Shown: positions 15,664 to 24,870, counted from the first letter of the stretch. The stretch: 64,000 bases of DNA from Caproicibacter sp002399225 (GCA_036756705.1 DAIOKN010000007.1:29311-93310); one strand, 5' to 3'. Numbers and translations are program-made. Notes: generated by a model from the letters alone, not told the origin.

Positions 15664-16728
15664 ATGAAGTGGAAAACAGGAGCACTTCTTCTGGCCGTGC
15701 TGACCGCCGCCTGCGCTCTTTTGATTTTTCCCGCGCAGGCGACTCAGGGAGCAAAAAACGGCATCGGCTACTGTCTGGAAGTTCTCGTTCCATCCCTTTA
15801 TCCATTCATGGTTCTCTCCGTCTTTGTGGTAAAAAGCGGTCTGGCGCGAAAAGCAGGAGGATGCCTGGAAGGATTGACCCAAAAAATATTCCGGCTGCCC
15901 GGCAGCGCGGCTCCGACTCTTTTGATGAGCCTGATCGGCGGGTATCCCGCCGGGGCCCGTTCCGTTGCCGCTCTCTACGAGGATGGGGAAATCAGCCAAA
16001 GCCAGGCGGAAAGAATGCTTGGATTCTGCGTCAATGCAGGGCCCTCCTTCGTCATTACGGCTGTTGGCGCCGGATTCCTAAAAAGTCCGCGGGCAGGCGC
16101 CCTCCTTTTCACCTCTCAAATGATTGTGTTTCTTCTGCTCGGCATCGGCTGCGGTCTGACTGCCAGGCGGGAAGAGCCGCATGCAGGGGACCGGAAGTAC
16201 AGAAAAGAAACCAGCATCTCTCAGGCGCTGGTGGTATCGGCGGCCGACGCGGCCCGCTCCACCGTCAATATGTGCTGTTTTGTGATTCTGTTCGCGGCGC
16301 TGATGAATCTGCTGCGAATGGTCTGCACCGACCCGGTTAAATCCGCCGGGCTTTCCGCCCTTCTGGAAGTGACGGGCGGCTGCTCGGATCTGGCACGTCT
16401 GGGGATGCCCCCCTGGGCAGTTTCCGCGGCCATCGGCTGGGGAGGCGTCTGCGTCCATTTTCAGGTTTTTTCCACGCTGACCGAATTGAATTTCAGCAAA
16501 GTGCGCTTTGCCGCCTTCCGGCTGTTGCAGGCGCTTTTCTCCGCCGTCGTCTCCTGGGGGCTGATGCTTTTGTTCCCGGGGACAAAAGAAACATTCTGCA
16601 GCTTTGCAGGGCCGGTTTACGGCGCGCTTTCTTCCACGCCGGCCGCGACGGTGGCTTTGCTGGTGCTATGCCTTGCGCTGCTTCTGAGTCTTCCACGCAA
16701 ACCGATGGAAATCACAAGGATAAAATGA
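15664..16728 (+). CDS. ylbJ: Sporulation integral membrane protein YlbJ
   Basis: YlbJ is a SigmaE-dependent membrane protein needed for heat-resistant spores, with a nucleoside-recognition (Gate) fold. The 354-residue product has about eight hydrophobic segments and the signature GYPAGARSVAALYEDGEIS and LGFCVNAGPSFVITAVG. The ATG at 15664 has AGGAGG 10 nt upstream; a longer frame from 15592 has no such site. It is divergent from yqfC-yqfD, so two sporulation units share one intergenic region of about 105 nt. Confidence 0.92.
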   Translation: MKWKTGALLLAVLTAACALLIFPAQATQGAKNGIGYCLEVLVPSLYPFMVLSVFVVKSGLARKAGGCLEGLTQKIFRLPGSAAPTLLMSLIGGYPAGARSVAALYEDGEISQSQAERMLGFCVNAGPSFVITAVGAGFLKSPRAGALLFTSQMIVFLLLGIGCGLTARREEPHAGDRKYRKETSISQALVVSAADAARSTVNMCCFVILFAALMNLLRMVCTDPVKSAGLSALLEVTGGCSDLARLGMPPWAVSAAIGWGGVCVHFQVFSTLTELNFSKVRFAAFRLLQALFSAVVSWGLMLLFPGTKETFCSFAGPVYGALSSTPAATVALLVLCLALLLSLPRKPMEITRIK

Positions 16729-16734
16729 TATAAT
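16706..16734 (+). promoter_or_regulatory. Possible promoter for the Cys-rich small gene
   Basis: TGGAAA, 17 bp, TATAAT at the 3' end of ylbJ. The -10 is perfect, the -35 weak. Confidence 0.5.
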
Positions 16735-16795
16735 AGTGCAATAGAACGACAGAAAAAACGGTAAAATTTGATGGTTTAAACGGAGGAAATCAAAG

Positions 16796-17017
16796 ATGTT
16801 CGGACGAAAAAAAGAACCGCTGTTCGGGAATGAAATCGAACCCGACTGCAGCTATTGCGCGCATGGTCCCGGACCGGCGGAAAACTGCAACTGCAAGCAG
16901 TTCGGTGAGGGAGAAACCCCCGCGTCGTGCCGCGCGTTCCAATACGATCCGCTCCGGCGCTCTCCCGATGCGCCGCCACCGCTGAAAAAACACGACCCCA
17001 GTGAATTTGAACTTTAA
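16796..17017 (+). CDS. Cys-rich 73-residue protein of unknown function
   Basis: A small soluble protein with a GGAGG binding site upstream. Six cysteines lie between residues 18 and 45 (CSYCAHG ... CNCKQF ... SCRAF), an arrangement able to bind a metal ion. The C-terminus is proline- and charge-rich (DAPPPLKKHDPSEFEL). It is followed by a strong terminator, so it is a single-gene unit. I recognise it as a type of conserved clostridial hypothetical but cannot name a family. Confidence 0.75.
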   Translation: MFGRKKEPLFGNEIEPDCSYCAHGPGPAENCNCKQFGEGETPASCRAFQYDPLRRSPDAPPPLKKHDPSEFEL

Positions 17018-17036
17018 AAATTGTAGCGGCCAAACT

Positions 17037-17074
17037 GCCGCCTTTTCTTCGTGTGAAGAAAAGGCGGCTTTTTT
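17037..17074 (+). terminator. Strong terminator
   Basis: A perfect 14-bp stem beginning GCCGCCTTTTCTTC with a GTGT loop, followed by six T. It ends the 16796-17017 gene and may also serve the convergent HD-GYP gene. Confidence 0.92.
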
Positions 17075-17123
17075 ATCTTTTAAACTAAAAAGAGAAAAGT
17101 CTAAAACGAATCTAAAATCAAAC

Positions 17124-18314
17124 TCAGCTGAAAATCGAGCTGATATCCTCAACCACCGCAGGTTCTATCAAATGCTTCTGCGCCATCTCCGCCATGATCT
17201 TCACGGCATCTTCATGCGTCATGGCTTTTCGATAAGGCCTGTCTTCTGTTAAAGCCTGATAAATGTCTACACATGCAAGAATTCTGGAATTAAAGTCAAG
17301 CTGATCTTCCGACAGTCCATACGGGTACCCCGTTCCATCCAGTTTTTCATGATGGTTGGATGCCCATTCCGTAATATTCTCAAATCCCTTAATTACTTCA
17401 AGGATCTTTCTCGTGTAAAATGGGTGGGACTGAACCACCCGGAATTCTCTGTCATCCAGCTTGCCGGGCTTGTCAAGGATCTCGTTCGGCACCGCCAGTT
17501 TTCCCAAGTCGTGCAGGTCGGCTGCAATCCGCATTTCCCAGTAAGTGGTTTCATCAAATTCATAGTACTGGCAGATTACCCCCACTTTTTCGCTGATTCC
17601 CCTGGAATGAGAACCGGTAAACGGCGATTTGGCATCAATGATATTGCTGAAAATCTGCGATATGGCTCTGGTCTGCTTAAAATCCAGTTCTCTGGAAACT
17701 TTCGGTAGCATGGAAACCAGCGAATGCTGAACGAACATGTCGCCCATTCCCAGCCAAAATTCAACGGACCGGCTCATCTCCAGAAACGCTTCCCGCACAA
17801 CAGGATCAAAAATACGCGCCTCCCGGTTGACCTGGGACACGATTACATCGTCCAGATAACCGGCCGCAAATCGGACGGCCACCCAGTCCGCCAGGGAAAT
17901 TACGCGGGAATAAAGAGGAATTGCCCTGCCGGAAATTCCAAAAAATCCGCTCCCGTCGTAGTGTTCATGATGGTATAAAATCACATTTTTCCTTTTCTTT
18001 AAAAAAGGAAAGGTAGCGATATTTTTTTCTCCTTCCACACAGTGCGCAGGATTCGTCTCAGTACTGAATGTTTCGCGGGAAGGGGATTCCAGCAACGCCT
18101 TCATTACTCCGTTGTCGTGCAGCAGAGAAAAGGAAATCAGGTCGAATAAATCCTCGTCCGGCATGGAAAGAGCGCTTGCGATTTTGCCCGCAATGTATGC
18201 CACCCTCATCCCATGGTTATAATTATTCCGGAGGACTCCTTTTTCAGCAAAATCCAGCGTTCTGGATAGAGAAATCAGTAGTTCATTGACATTCATCCGC
18301 ATGATTTTCAGCAT
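17124..18314 (-). CDS. Tandem HD-GYP domain protein (cyclic-di-GMP phosphodiesterase type)
   Basis: HD-GYP enzymes hydrolyse cyclic-di-GMP through a bi- or tri-iron site. The 396 residues contain two such domains. The second has all ligands: His236, His268-Asp269 (LHDLGKLAVP), His297, His321-His322 and the HHEKLDGTGYP signature. The first has the same layout (His34, His66-Asp67, His91, His115-His116) but GSGFFG in place of GTGYP. No membrane segment or receiver domain is seen, so it is cytoplasmic. It has its own transcription unit. Whether the first domain is catalytic cannot be told from sequence. Confidence 0.9.
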   Translation of the reverse strand: MLKIMRMNVNELLISLSRTLDFAEKGVLRNNYNHGMRVAYIAGKIASALSMPDEDLFDLISFSLLHDNGVMKALLESPSRETFSTETNPAHCVEGEKNIATFPFLKKRKNVILYHHEHYDGSGFFGISGRAIPLYSRVISLADWVAVRFAAGYLDDVIVSQVNREARIFDPVVREAFLEMSRSVEFWLGMGDMFVQHSLVSMLPKVSRELDFKQTRAISQIFSNIIDAKSPFTGSHSRGISEKVGVICQYYEFDETTYWEMRIAADLHDLGKLAVPNEILDKPGKLDDREFRVVQSHPFYTRKILEVIKGFENITEWASNHHEKLDGTGYPYGLSEDQLDFNSRILACVDIYQALTEDRPYRKAMTHEDAVKIMAEMAQKHLIEPAVVEDISSIFS

Positions 18315-18499
18315 CCTAGTTATTTTATGTCTAGAATTATTATAACAGCTTTTTCCCCTTGATTTTTCTAATTTCTAGATTAATCGACACTTTCGGTAAT
18401 AACTGGAAAAATCTATCTGACCTTGTAAAAGCTCTAGGAACACCGCTAAGGTTCCTGACAAATTTTGTTTCTATTTAAATTGTAAGAAGGAGAAACTTT

Positions 18500-18673
18500 A
18501 TGCAGCATTATGAGGATTTGTACAATCTGATCCGCCTGGATCCGGAAGCCAACCGGTATTTTCATTCACTGCCGAGTTACATCCGGGAGTCCATGAGCGA
18601 ACGTGCCCAAAGCATCAACTCTCTGAATAGTCTGCGTGACTATGCGGAAAACCTGACCAGGGATGACGAATAG
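18500..18673 (+). CDS. 57-residue conserved clostridial protein
   Basis: A small acidic helical protein (MQHYEDLYNLIRLDPEANRY at the start, ending in ENLTRDDE). AAGGAG lies 7 nt before the ATG. The pattern of an N-terminal helix, DPEA..YF.SLP.Y, and a C-terminal acidic tail resembles small hypothetical proteins common in clostridia. Function is unknown. It is shorter than usual gene-calling cutoffs. Confidence 0.75.
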   Translation: MQHYEDLYNLIRLDPEANRYFHSLPSYIRESMSERAQSINSLNSLRDYAENLTRDDE

Positions 18674-18775
18674 ACATTTGGACGGATGGGACGGTGAGTT
18701 CCACCCGCCCGTTGTCTGCTCCGGTGAAACATATTTTTCATTCTGAAACATATATTGATTTGAGGTGGTTGCGGT

Positions 18776-19255
18776 ATGATCCTTTCCATGAAAAAATTGA
18801 GAACGCAGCTTTTTTCTATTCTTATTGCTCTCGGTGTCGGCGCGCTGGCAAGGCTGCTGACCCGAAATTCCATGGAGTCATTCCAATATCTCGTAAAACC
18901 CGCCCTGACTCCTCCTTCCTCAGCGTTTCCCGTCGTATGGACCATTCTGTATTTTCTGATGGGGATCGGCGCAGCTTTGGTTTACCAATCGGATCATCCC
19001 GGCAGACATCAGGCGCTGGCGCTGTACGGATCCCAGCTCGCGGTAAATTTTTTCTGGCCTATTTTCTTCTTTAATCTGCACGCCTACTTGTTTTCGTTTT
19101 TCTGGCTTCTGCTTCTGCTTGCCCTGATTCTTGCCATGACGGCTGCATTTTGGAAAATCAAAAAAAGCGCGGCGCTGCTGCAAATTCCCTATCTGCTTTG
19201 GGTCTGCTTCGCCGGATATCTCAATTTGATGATCGCCCTGTGCAACCCCTCCTAA
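18776..19255 (+). CDS. tspO: TspO/MBR family membrane protein
   Basis: TspO proteins are five-helix membrane proteins that bind porphyrins and similar ligands. The 159 residues show family signatures KPALTPPSSAFPVVWTILYF (near residue 41), ALALYGSQLAVNFFWP and the C-terminal AGYLNL. GAGGTGG precedes the ATG. Its role in an anaerobe is not clear; tetrapyrrole handling or stress sensing are the usual suggestions. Confidence 0.92.
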   Translation: MILSMKKLRTQLFSILIALGVGALARLLTRNSMESFQYLVKPALTPPSSAFPVVWTILYFLMGIGAALVYQSDHPGRHQALALYGSQLAVNFFWPIFFFNLHAYLFSFFWLLLLLALILAMTAAFWKIKKSAALLQIPYLLWVCFAGYLNLMIALCNPS

Positions 19256-19308
19256 GCTTTATGCCGGGTCCCGGAACGGAGAAAGAACTTTCAACTTGCG
19301 GAAAGCTC

Positions 19309-19336
19309 TTTGCAGATGTGGTATCAGTGGTATAAT
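19309..19336 (+). promoter_or_regulatory. Promoter for the hydroxyacid dehydrogenase
   Basis: TTTGCA, 16 bp, TATAAT about 25 nt before the gene. Confidence 0.6.
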
Positions 19337-19359
19337 AAGGGAAATATAAAGGACGGAGT

Positions 19360-20349
19360 GTGACCACGATGGACCGGAAAACAATTCTGTTCAATTTTCC
19401 CTCCAACTTTCAGATGGATGAGTCCCACCTTGCAAGGCTCCGGGAAATTACCCGAAAAAGCGATGTAACCTTCGTCAGCGGCACGGATCTGGAAAGAAAC
19501 GAAGTGGCAAAAGCGAACATTCTGGTCGGCATGCCGCCCCGTTCTCTGCTGAAGGATGCTCCTAAATTGGAATGGCTGCAACTGCTCAGCGCGGGGGCGG
19601 AACTTTATCTTCAGCCGGGGGTTTTGCCAGACGGGGTGATTCTGACCAATGCAACCGGTGCCTATGGAAAGTCCATGTCGGAGTATATGCTCTGTGCAGT
19701 GCTCAGTCTGCTTCTGGATTTTCCGCATTACCGGGACAATCAGCGACAGCACCTTTGGAAGAGCAGCGGAAAGTCGAGGCATGTTGCCGATACCACCGCC
19801 CTGGTTGTCGGCTTCGGCAATATCGGCAGAGAGTTTGCCAAGCGTTACAAGGCGCTGGGCGGAAAAGTGATCGGCGTGAAACGCACCCCCGGAAAAAAAC
19901 CTGATTATGCGGATGAGCTGCATACCTCCGACGAGCTGGACAAGCTTCTTCCCCGTGCGGACGTCGTCACGCTGAGCCTGCCCTCCACCGGCGAAACACA
20001 GCATCTGTTCGGCAGGGAAAAAATTGCCTTGATGAAACCGGACGCGATTCTGGTCAATGTCGGCCGCGGCACCGCTGTGGATACCGACGCCCTCAGCGAA
20101 GCTCTTTACGCCGGAAAAATCTATGGAGCCGCGCTCGACGTGACGGATCCGGAGCCGCTGCCCTCCAGCCATCCGATCTGGAGCGCTCCGAATACAATCA
20201 TTACGCCCCATATTTCCGGCCGCTGGGAAGAGCATAAAAATCTTGAACGCGTCTTTGAACTGATCTGTACCAATCTCACCCGCTACCTGAACGGAGAACC
20301 GCTCATCAATGTGGTGGACAGAGCCATCGGTTACAAGAAGCACGAGTAA
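19360..20349 (+). CDS. D-isomer-specific 2-hydroxyacid dehydrogenase
   Basis: An NAD(P)-dependent oxidoreductase of the D-2-hydroxyacid dehydrogenase family, 329 residues. The Rossmann motif is VVGFGNIGREFAKRY (near residue 147); catalytic Arg is in NVGRGTAVD, Glu in DVTDPEPLP and His in TPHISG. This subgroup (short, no extra domain) includes glyoxylate/hydroxypyruvate-type reductases, but the substrate cannot be deduced. The start may be GTG 19360 or ATG 19369. It stands alone between a promoter and a terminator. Confidence 0.9.
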   Translation: MTTMDRKTILFNFPSNFQMDESHLARLREITRKSDVTFVSGTDLERNEVAKANILVGMPPRSLLKDAPKLEWLQLLSAGAELYLQPGVLPDGVILTNATGAYGKSMSEYMLCAVLSLLLDFPHYRDNQRQHLWKSSGKSRHVADTTALVVGFGNIGREFAKRYKALGGKVIGVKRTPGKKPDYADELHTSDELDKLLPRADVVTLSLPSTGETQHLFGREKIALMKPDAILVNVGRGTAVDTDALSEALYAGKIYGAALDVTDPEPLPSSHPIWSAPNTIITPHISGRWEEHKNLERVFELICTNLTRYLNGEPLINVVDRAIGYKKHE

Positions 20350-20403
20350 GGCTGCCCTATCCGCCGGCAACCTTCCTTAAAGAAGCGGGCCTTTTACAAA
20401 AAA

Positions 20404-20444
20404 CGCTTTGAAACGGTTTTCCCGAATCAAAGCGCATTTTTTCG
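20404..20444 (+). terminator. Terminator after the dehydrogenase
   Basis: CGCTTTGA / TCAAAGCG stem (8 bp) with a 15-nt loop, followed by CATTTTTTCG. Confidence 0.75.
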
Positions 20445-20526
20445 TCTTTTTCGGGTATAATGTTTGATATTTTCATTAATTTACTGTTATAAAAATATAA
20501 TTTGCAAATTTATTTATATAAATCGT

Positions 20527-20555
20527 TTGACATTTTATTTTTTATGAGATACAAT
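20527..20555 (+). promoter_or_regulatory. SigmaA promoter of the RHH-clpB unit
   Basis: TTGACA, 17 bp, TACAAT, about 28 nt before the RHH start codon. I see no CtsR box or CIRCE element around it. Confidence 0.75.
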
Positions 20556-20582
20556 TTTATCAACGCGAAAAGAGGCGGTAAA

Positions 20583-21248
20583 ATGGATCGGAACGTTTAC
20601 AGCATCGTCCTGCTGGAAGAACTGGTCGATGGGGTGGACAGGCTGGCCTGCGAAAACGGTATGAGCCGAAGCGGGATGATCAATCGGATTCTGGCTGAAT
20701 ATCTCTCCTTCGATACCCCCGAAGAAAAGATTGAAGATATTTTTCACTGCATGGAACGGTCCTTCTCGGAAACCGAAAATTTTCAAGTCCGTTCCCGGCA
20801 GAGCGAAACCATGCTGACTATTCGAAGCTCTCTAAGGTACCGCTACCACCCAACCATCCGGTATGCACTGGAGCTTTACCGTCAAAGCGCCGAGGCCGCA
20901 GGCGAGCTGAGGGTTTCCCTCCGAACGAAAAATTTGGAACTGGAACAGTTGCTGACCGAATTTTTCAACTTCCGCCACAAAATGGAAAACCGCTGGATCG
21001 GCGCGCATTTCCCTGCGGGCCGCGTGCCCTGCAAAATCGGGCCGGGAAAATTTAATCGGACCTTTCTGGTCCCAGCCACAGAACAGGACCGAACGGCGGA
21101 ATGTGCCGCCAAGGCACTGTGTGACTATATCATGGAGTTTGACCGCGAACTGAAGCAATACTGCACCGGCACGGACTCTCTCGCAAAGACCAAGGTGAAA
21201 CTGGAGTGGGAGTACCACGATCATTTACAAAAAACCATCATTATTTGA
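20583..21248 (+). CDS. Ribbon-helix-helix protein encoded upstream of clpB
   Basis: The 221-residue product starts MDRNVYSIVLLEELVDGVDR and continues with CENGMSRSGMINRILAEYLS: a beta strand and two helices of the MetJ/Arc/CopG fold. The remaining ~170 residues are helical and match no family I know. The open frame reaches 20502, but the Met at 20583 with AGGCGG upstream gives the expected RHH start. It ends 34 nt before clpB and they share a promoter. Inference: it may autoregulate the operon. Confidence 0.75.
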   Translation: MDRNVYSIVLLEELVDGVDRLACENGMSRSGMINRILAEYLSFDTPEEKIEDIFHCMERSFSETENFQVRSRQSETMLTIRSSLRYRYHPTIRYALELYRQSAEAAGELRVSLRTKNLELEQLLTEFFNFRHKMENRWIGAHFPAGRVPCKIGPGKFNRTFLVPATEQDRTAECAAKALCDYIMEFDRELKQYCTGTDSLAKTKVKLEWEYHDHLQKTIII

Positions 21249-21282
21249 GTTGCAATAAGAACCAGAAGGAGGTTCGGTGAAG

Positions 21283-23910
21283 ATGGATGCACAGAAATTT
21301 ACTCAGAAATCGCTGGAAGCGATCCAGCAAGCTCAGAATATTGCGATTGAGAACAGTAATATGCAGGTTGGGCAGGAACACCTGCTTCTCTCTCTCCTGA
21401 CCCAGCAGAACGGGCTGATTTCTCAGTTGCTGAAAAAAATGAATATTGATGCGGAAGCAGTCACCCGCGACGCGCAGGAATTGGTCAAGAAACTGCCCGG
21501 TGTCACCGGGCCGGGCCGGGAACCTGGAAAAATCTACGTTTCCGCCGGGACAGACACCGTGCTGACCGAGTCGGAGCGCCTGGCCGAGCGTATGAAAGAC
21601 GAATATGTCTCTGTAGAACATATGATGCTCGCGCTGATTGACCGGGCGGAACCGGAGATCCAAAATATTTTAAAACGCTATGGGATCAACCGCAATTCCT
21701 TTTTAAACGCTCTGTCCTCCGTGCGCGGGAATACCCGCGTCACAAGCGACAATCCAGAAGAAACCTACGACGCTCTTTCAAAATATGCGCAAGATCTGGT
21801 CGCTCTTGCAAAAAATCATAAGCTGGACCCCGTGATTGGCCGGGACGAGGAAATCCGGAATGTCATCCTGATCCTCTCCCGCAAGACGAAAAACAACCCC
21901 GTCCTAATCGGGGAACCCGGCGTTGGCAAAACCGCCATCGCCGAAGGACTGGCACAGCGTATCGTGCGCGGCGACGTCCCGAACAGCATCAAAGACCATA
22001 AGGTTTTTTCGCTTGACATGGGTTCTTTGATCGCCGGCGCAAAATTCCGCGGCGAATTTGAAGAGCGCCTGAAAGCCGTTTTGAACGAAGTGAAAAAAAG
22101 CGACGGCAAAATTATTCTTTTCATCGACGAACTTCACACCATCGTTGGCGCGGGCAAAACCGAGGGAAGCATGGATGCCGGCAATCTGCTCAAGCCGATG
22201 CTGGCCCGCGGCGAACTGCACTGCATCGGGGCAACGACGCTGAATGAGTATCGCCAGTACATCGAAAAGGATGCAGCACTGGAGCGCCGGTTCCAGCCCG
22301 TTATGGTCGAGGAGCCCAGTGTGGAGGACACCATTGCGATTCTCCGCGGACTGAAAGAGCGTTATGAGGTGTTTCACGGCGTCAAGATTCAAGATCAGGC
22401 GCTGATTGCCGCGGCAGTGCTGAGCAACCGCTACATTACCGACCGCTTTCTTCCGGACAAGGCCATTGACCTTGTGGATGAAGCCTGCGCGATGGTCCGT
22501 ACGGAAATTGATTCCATGCCGGTTGAACTCGACGAGATCTCACGGAAAATCATGCAGAAGGAAATTGAGGAAGCCGCGCTGAAAAAAGACACCGACCCGG
22601 TTTCGAAAGAACACCTGACCCAAATTCAGAAAGAACTAGCCGATGACCGCTCCCGCTTCAAGGAAATGAAAGCCAAATGGCAAAACGAAAAGCAGTCCAT
22701 CAGCAAGGTGCGCAAGCTTCGCGAGCAGGTGGAACAGACCAATGCGGATATTGAAAAAGCAGAGCGAAACTATGATTTGAACAAAGCGGCGGAACTGAAA
22801 TACGGCAAGCTGCCGGAACTGAAAAAGCAGCTAAAAGCCGAAGAGGAAACTGTTGAAAAGACACAAAGCAATACGGACTCTCTTCTGCACGACCATGTCA
22901 CAGAAGACGAAATTGCCCGGATCGTCTGCCGCTGGACCGGAATCCCGGTTTCCCGCCTGGTAGAAAGCGAACGGGAAAAACTGCTTCGACTGGACGATAC
23001 CCTGCATCAGCGCGTAGTCGGCCAGGATGAAGCCGTGCAAAAGGTCACAGACTGCATTCTGCGCTCCCGCGCCGGAATTCAGGATCCGAACCGGCCGATC
23101 GGCTCGTTCCTGTTTCTCGGACCCACCGGAGTCGGGAAAACGGAACTGGCCAAAGCGCTTGCGCAGACGCTTTTTGATGATGAAAGGAACATGGTCCGCA
23201 TCGATATGACCGAATATATGGAGAAATTCTCCGTTTCCCGCCTGATTGGGGCGCCTCCGGGCTACGTCGGTTATGAACAAGGCGGACAGTTGACCGAAGC
23301 GGTGCGCCGCCACCCTTACTCCGTCGTTTTGTTCGATGAGGTGGAAAAAGCGCATCCCGACGTGTTCAACATTCTACTCCAGGTGCTGGACGACGGTCGG
23401 ATCACCGATTCACAGGGGCGCACCATCGACTTTAAGAACACGATTCTGATTTTGACTTCCAACCTTGGTTCCAGCCAGATTCTGGACGGAATCAACCAGG
23501 AAGGTCAGATCAGCAAAGAAGCGAAAGATCAGGTTCAAATGCTGCTGCGGCATCAGTTCCGCCCTGAATTTTTAAACCGTCTGGATGAAATTGTCTTTTT
23601 CCGTCCTCTGACCCGGGATGAAATCGACAAAATCGTCGACCTGCAAATTGCTTCCCTGCAAAAACGTCTGGATGAAAAACAGATCAGCGTGCGGCTGACA
23701 CCGGCAGCCAAAGAGTTGATTGTCAGTCGCGGGTACGACCCCGTCTACGGCGCAAGGCCGCTGAAAAGGTTTATTCAAAGCCATGTGGAAACCCTAATTG
23801 CACGGAAGATGATCTCTTCTTCTCTTGCGCCCCATGCGGAACTGGTCATTGACAGCGACGGCGACCGCCTGGTCGCAGAGGACCAACAGAAAGAACTTCC
23901 GGCTTCGTAA
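21283..23910 (+). CDS. clpB: ATP-dependent disaggregase ClpB
   Basis: ClpB threads aggregated proteins through a hexameric ring with DnaK help. 875 residues: N-terminal Clp-N repeats, first AAA domain with GEPGVGKTAIAEGLA (near residue 208), a long coiled-coil M domain (about 410-530), second AAA domain with GPTGVGKTELAKALA (near 612), and the C-terminal D2-small domain. The coiled coil separates ClpB from ClpC. Start ATG 21283 (GGAGG 10 nt upstream) or GTG 21277. A terminator-like hairpin follows. Confidence 0.97.
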   Translation: MDAQKFTQKSLEAIQQAQNIAIENSNMQVGQEHLLLSLLTQQNGLISQLLKKMNIDAEAVTRDAQELVKKLPGVTGPGREPGKIYVSAGTDTVLTESERLAERMKDEYVSVEHMMLALIDRAEPEIQNILKRYGINRNSFLNALSSVRGNTRVTSDNPEETYDALSKYAQDLVALAKNHKLDPVIGRDEEIRNVILILSRKTKNNPVLIGEPGVGKTAIAEGLAQRIVRGDVPNSIKDHKVFSLDMGSLIAGAKFRGEFEERLKAVLNEVKKSDGKIILFIDELHTIVGAGKTEGSMDAGNLLKPMLARGELHCIGATTLNEYRQYIEKDAALERRFQPVMVEEPSVEDTIAILRGLKERYEVFHGVKIQDQALIAAAVLSNRYITDRFLPDKAIDLVDEACAMVRTEIDSMPVELDEISRKIMQKEIEEAALKKDTDPVSKEHLTQIQKELADDRSRFKEMKAKWQNEKQSISKVRKLREQVEQTNADIEKAERNYDLNKAAELKYGKLPELKKQLKAEEETVEKTQSNTDSLLHDHVTEDEIARIVCRWTGIPVSRLVESEREKLLRLDDTLHQRVVGQDEAVQKVTDCILRSRAGIQDPNRPIGSFLFLGPTGVGKTELAKALAQTLFDDERNMVRIDMTEYMEKFSVSRLIGAPPGYVGYEQGGQLTEAVRRHPYSVVLFDEVEKAHPDVFNILLQVLDDGRITDSQGRTIDFKNTILILTSNLGSSQILDGINQEGQISKEAKDQVQMLLRHQFRPEFLNRLDEIVFFRPLTRDEIDKIVDLQIASLQKRLDEKQISVRLTPAAKELIVSRGYDPVYGARPLKRFIQSHVETLIARKMISSSLAPHAELVIDSDGDRLVAEDQQKELPAS

Positions 23911-23969
23911 GCTTTATAAATTCTCAAAAGGAATGTCAATCTTACCGAAATTTTTCACTTTCAATAATC

Positions 23970-24005
23970 AAACGCCGCTTGGGTTTTCGATCCCAAGCGG
24001 CGTTT
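23970..24005 (+). terminator. Bidirectional hairpin after clpB
   Basis: A perfect 14-bp stem AAACGCCGCTTGGG / CCCAAGCGGCGTTT with an 8-nt loop between convergent clpB and the TetR gene. The T run is short on both sides. Confidence 0.7.
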
Positions 24006-24057
24006 GAAGTACTAAGAGGATAAAATTCGGCAAAAACCGACTTTTTTAACAAAAAAA

Positions 24058-24633
24058 TTAAGCTGAGTCTCTTTGCGCCTCATTCAGAGAGCTATCTCGA
24101 TAAAGAAGATGTTGAAGATACTCGAGCTGAACGTGAAGCTGATAGTCTTCTCCAACGACTCTGTCGCTGATCACAACGCTCAAAAGCAGAAGCTGAGCAG
24201 CATAGTCCTTCATTTCCTGAGAAAAACTTCCATTTTCAGAATTCACCTGCGGCAACGGCATTAGCTTTCTGGCGAACTCATGGACAATCTTGGAACACAT
24301 TTTACCGTAAATCGGACTAGTCAGCACTTGAATGATAAACTTCGCCTCCGCAGAGGTCTCGGAACTGAGCCGGACAAACTGACTCATTTTGTCTTTCAGC
24401 GGCTCTGTCGAATCCGACACAACTTGAAACAACCGGCTCAGTTCTTCATCTAAATAAAGTTGGACGCAATCAACAACGATTTCATCTTTATTTTTGAAAT
24501 ATTGATAAATGGATGCTTCATTGATCTTAGCCGCTCCGGCTAATTTTTTAATAGGAGTGCGATCGATTCCATTTTCAGAAAAAGTCTGGATAAAAGATTT
24601 CAGATACTTTTTTTTTCGTTCTTCCCGATTCAT
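24058..24633 (-). CDS. TetR-family transcriptional regulator
   Basis: 191 residues. The N-terminal HTH is clear: FSENGIDRTPIKKLAGAAKI then NEASIYQYFKNKDEI at residues 18-52. The C-terminal ligand domain is not diagnostic. The gene is monocistronic, with about 285 AT-rich nt upstream, and no effector gene is adjacent except by distance (mrp, same strand, downstream-facing). Target unknown. Confidence 0.88.
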   Translation of the reverse strand: MNREERKKKYLKSFIQTFSENGIDRTPIKKLAGAAKINEASIYQYFKNKDEIVVDCVQLYLDEELSRLFQVVSDSTEPLKDKMSQFVRLSSETSAEAKFIIQVLTSPIYGKMCSKIVHEFARKLMPLPQVNSENGSFSQEMKDYAAQLLLLSVVISDRVVGEDYQLHVQLEYLQHLLYRDSSLNEAQRDSA

Positions 24634-24870
24634 TTCATCCCCTCCTTTTCTCTTATTTTAACTGTATGACAAAATAAATATTTTACTTTTTAGAAATATA
24701 ATCATATATTTATGCATTTTTTAATTTCTCAGTAAAATTTAAGTTTTTCAAACCAATTACAAAGAAATCCGTGCCAGTTTTTATTTTTTCATCTCTAATC
24801 CAGCAAAGTATTTAAGACTCTTGAACATTTTTTGAAAAAACAAACCTGTCGCATATAAAATTCAAAAAAC

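Noticed and set aside
19324..20370. 348-codon minus-strand frame opposite the dehydrogenase
   Set aside because: Antisense shadow of a gene with complete catalytic motifs on the plus strand.
23970..24005. Hairpin after clpB as a mobile-element end
   Set aside because: No second copy, no target duplication and no transposase; a bidirectional terminator between convergent genes explains it.
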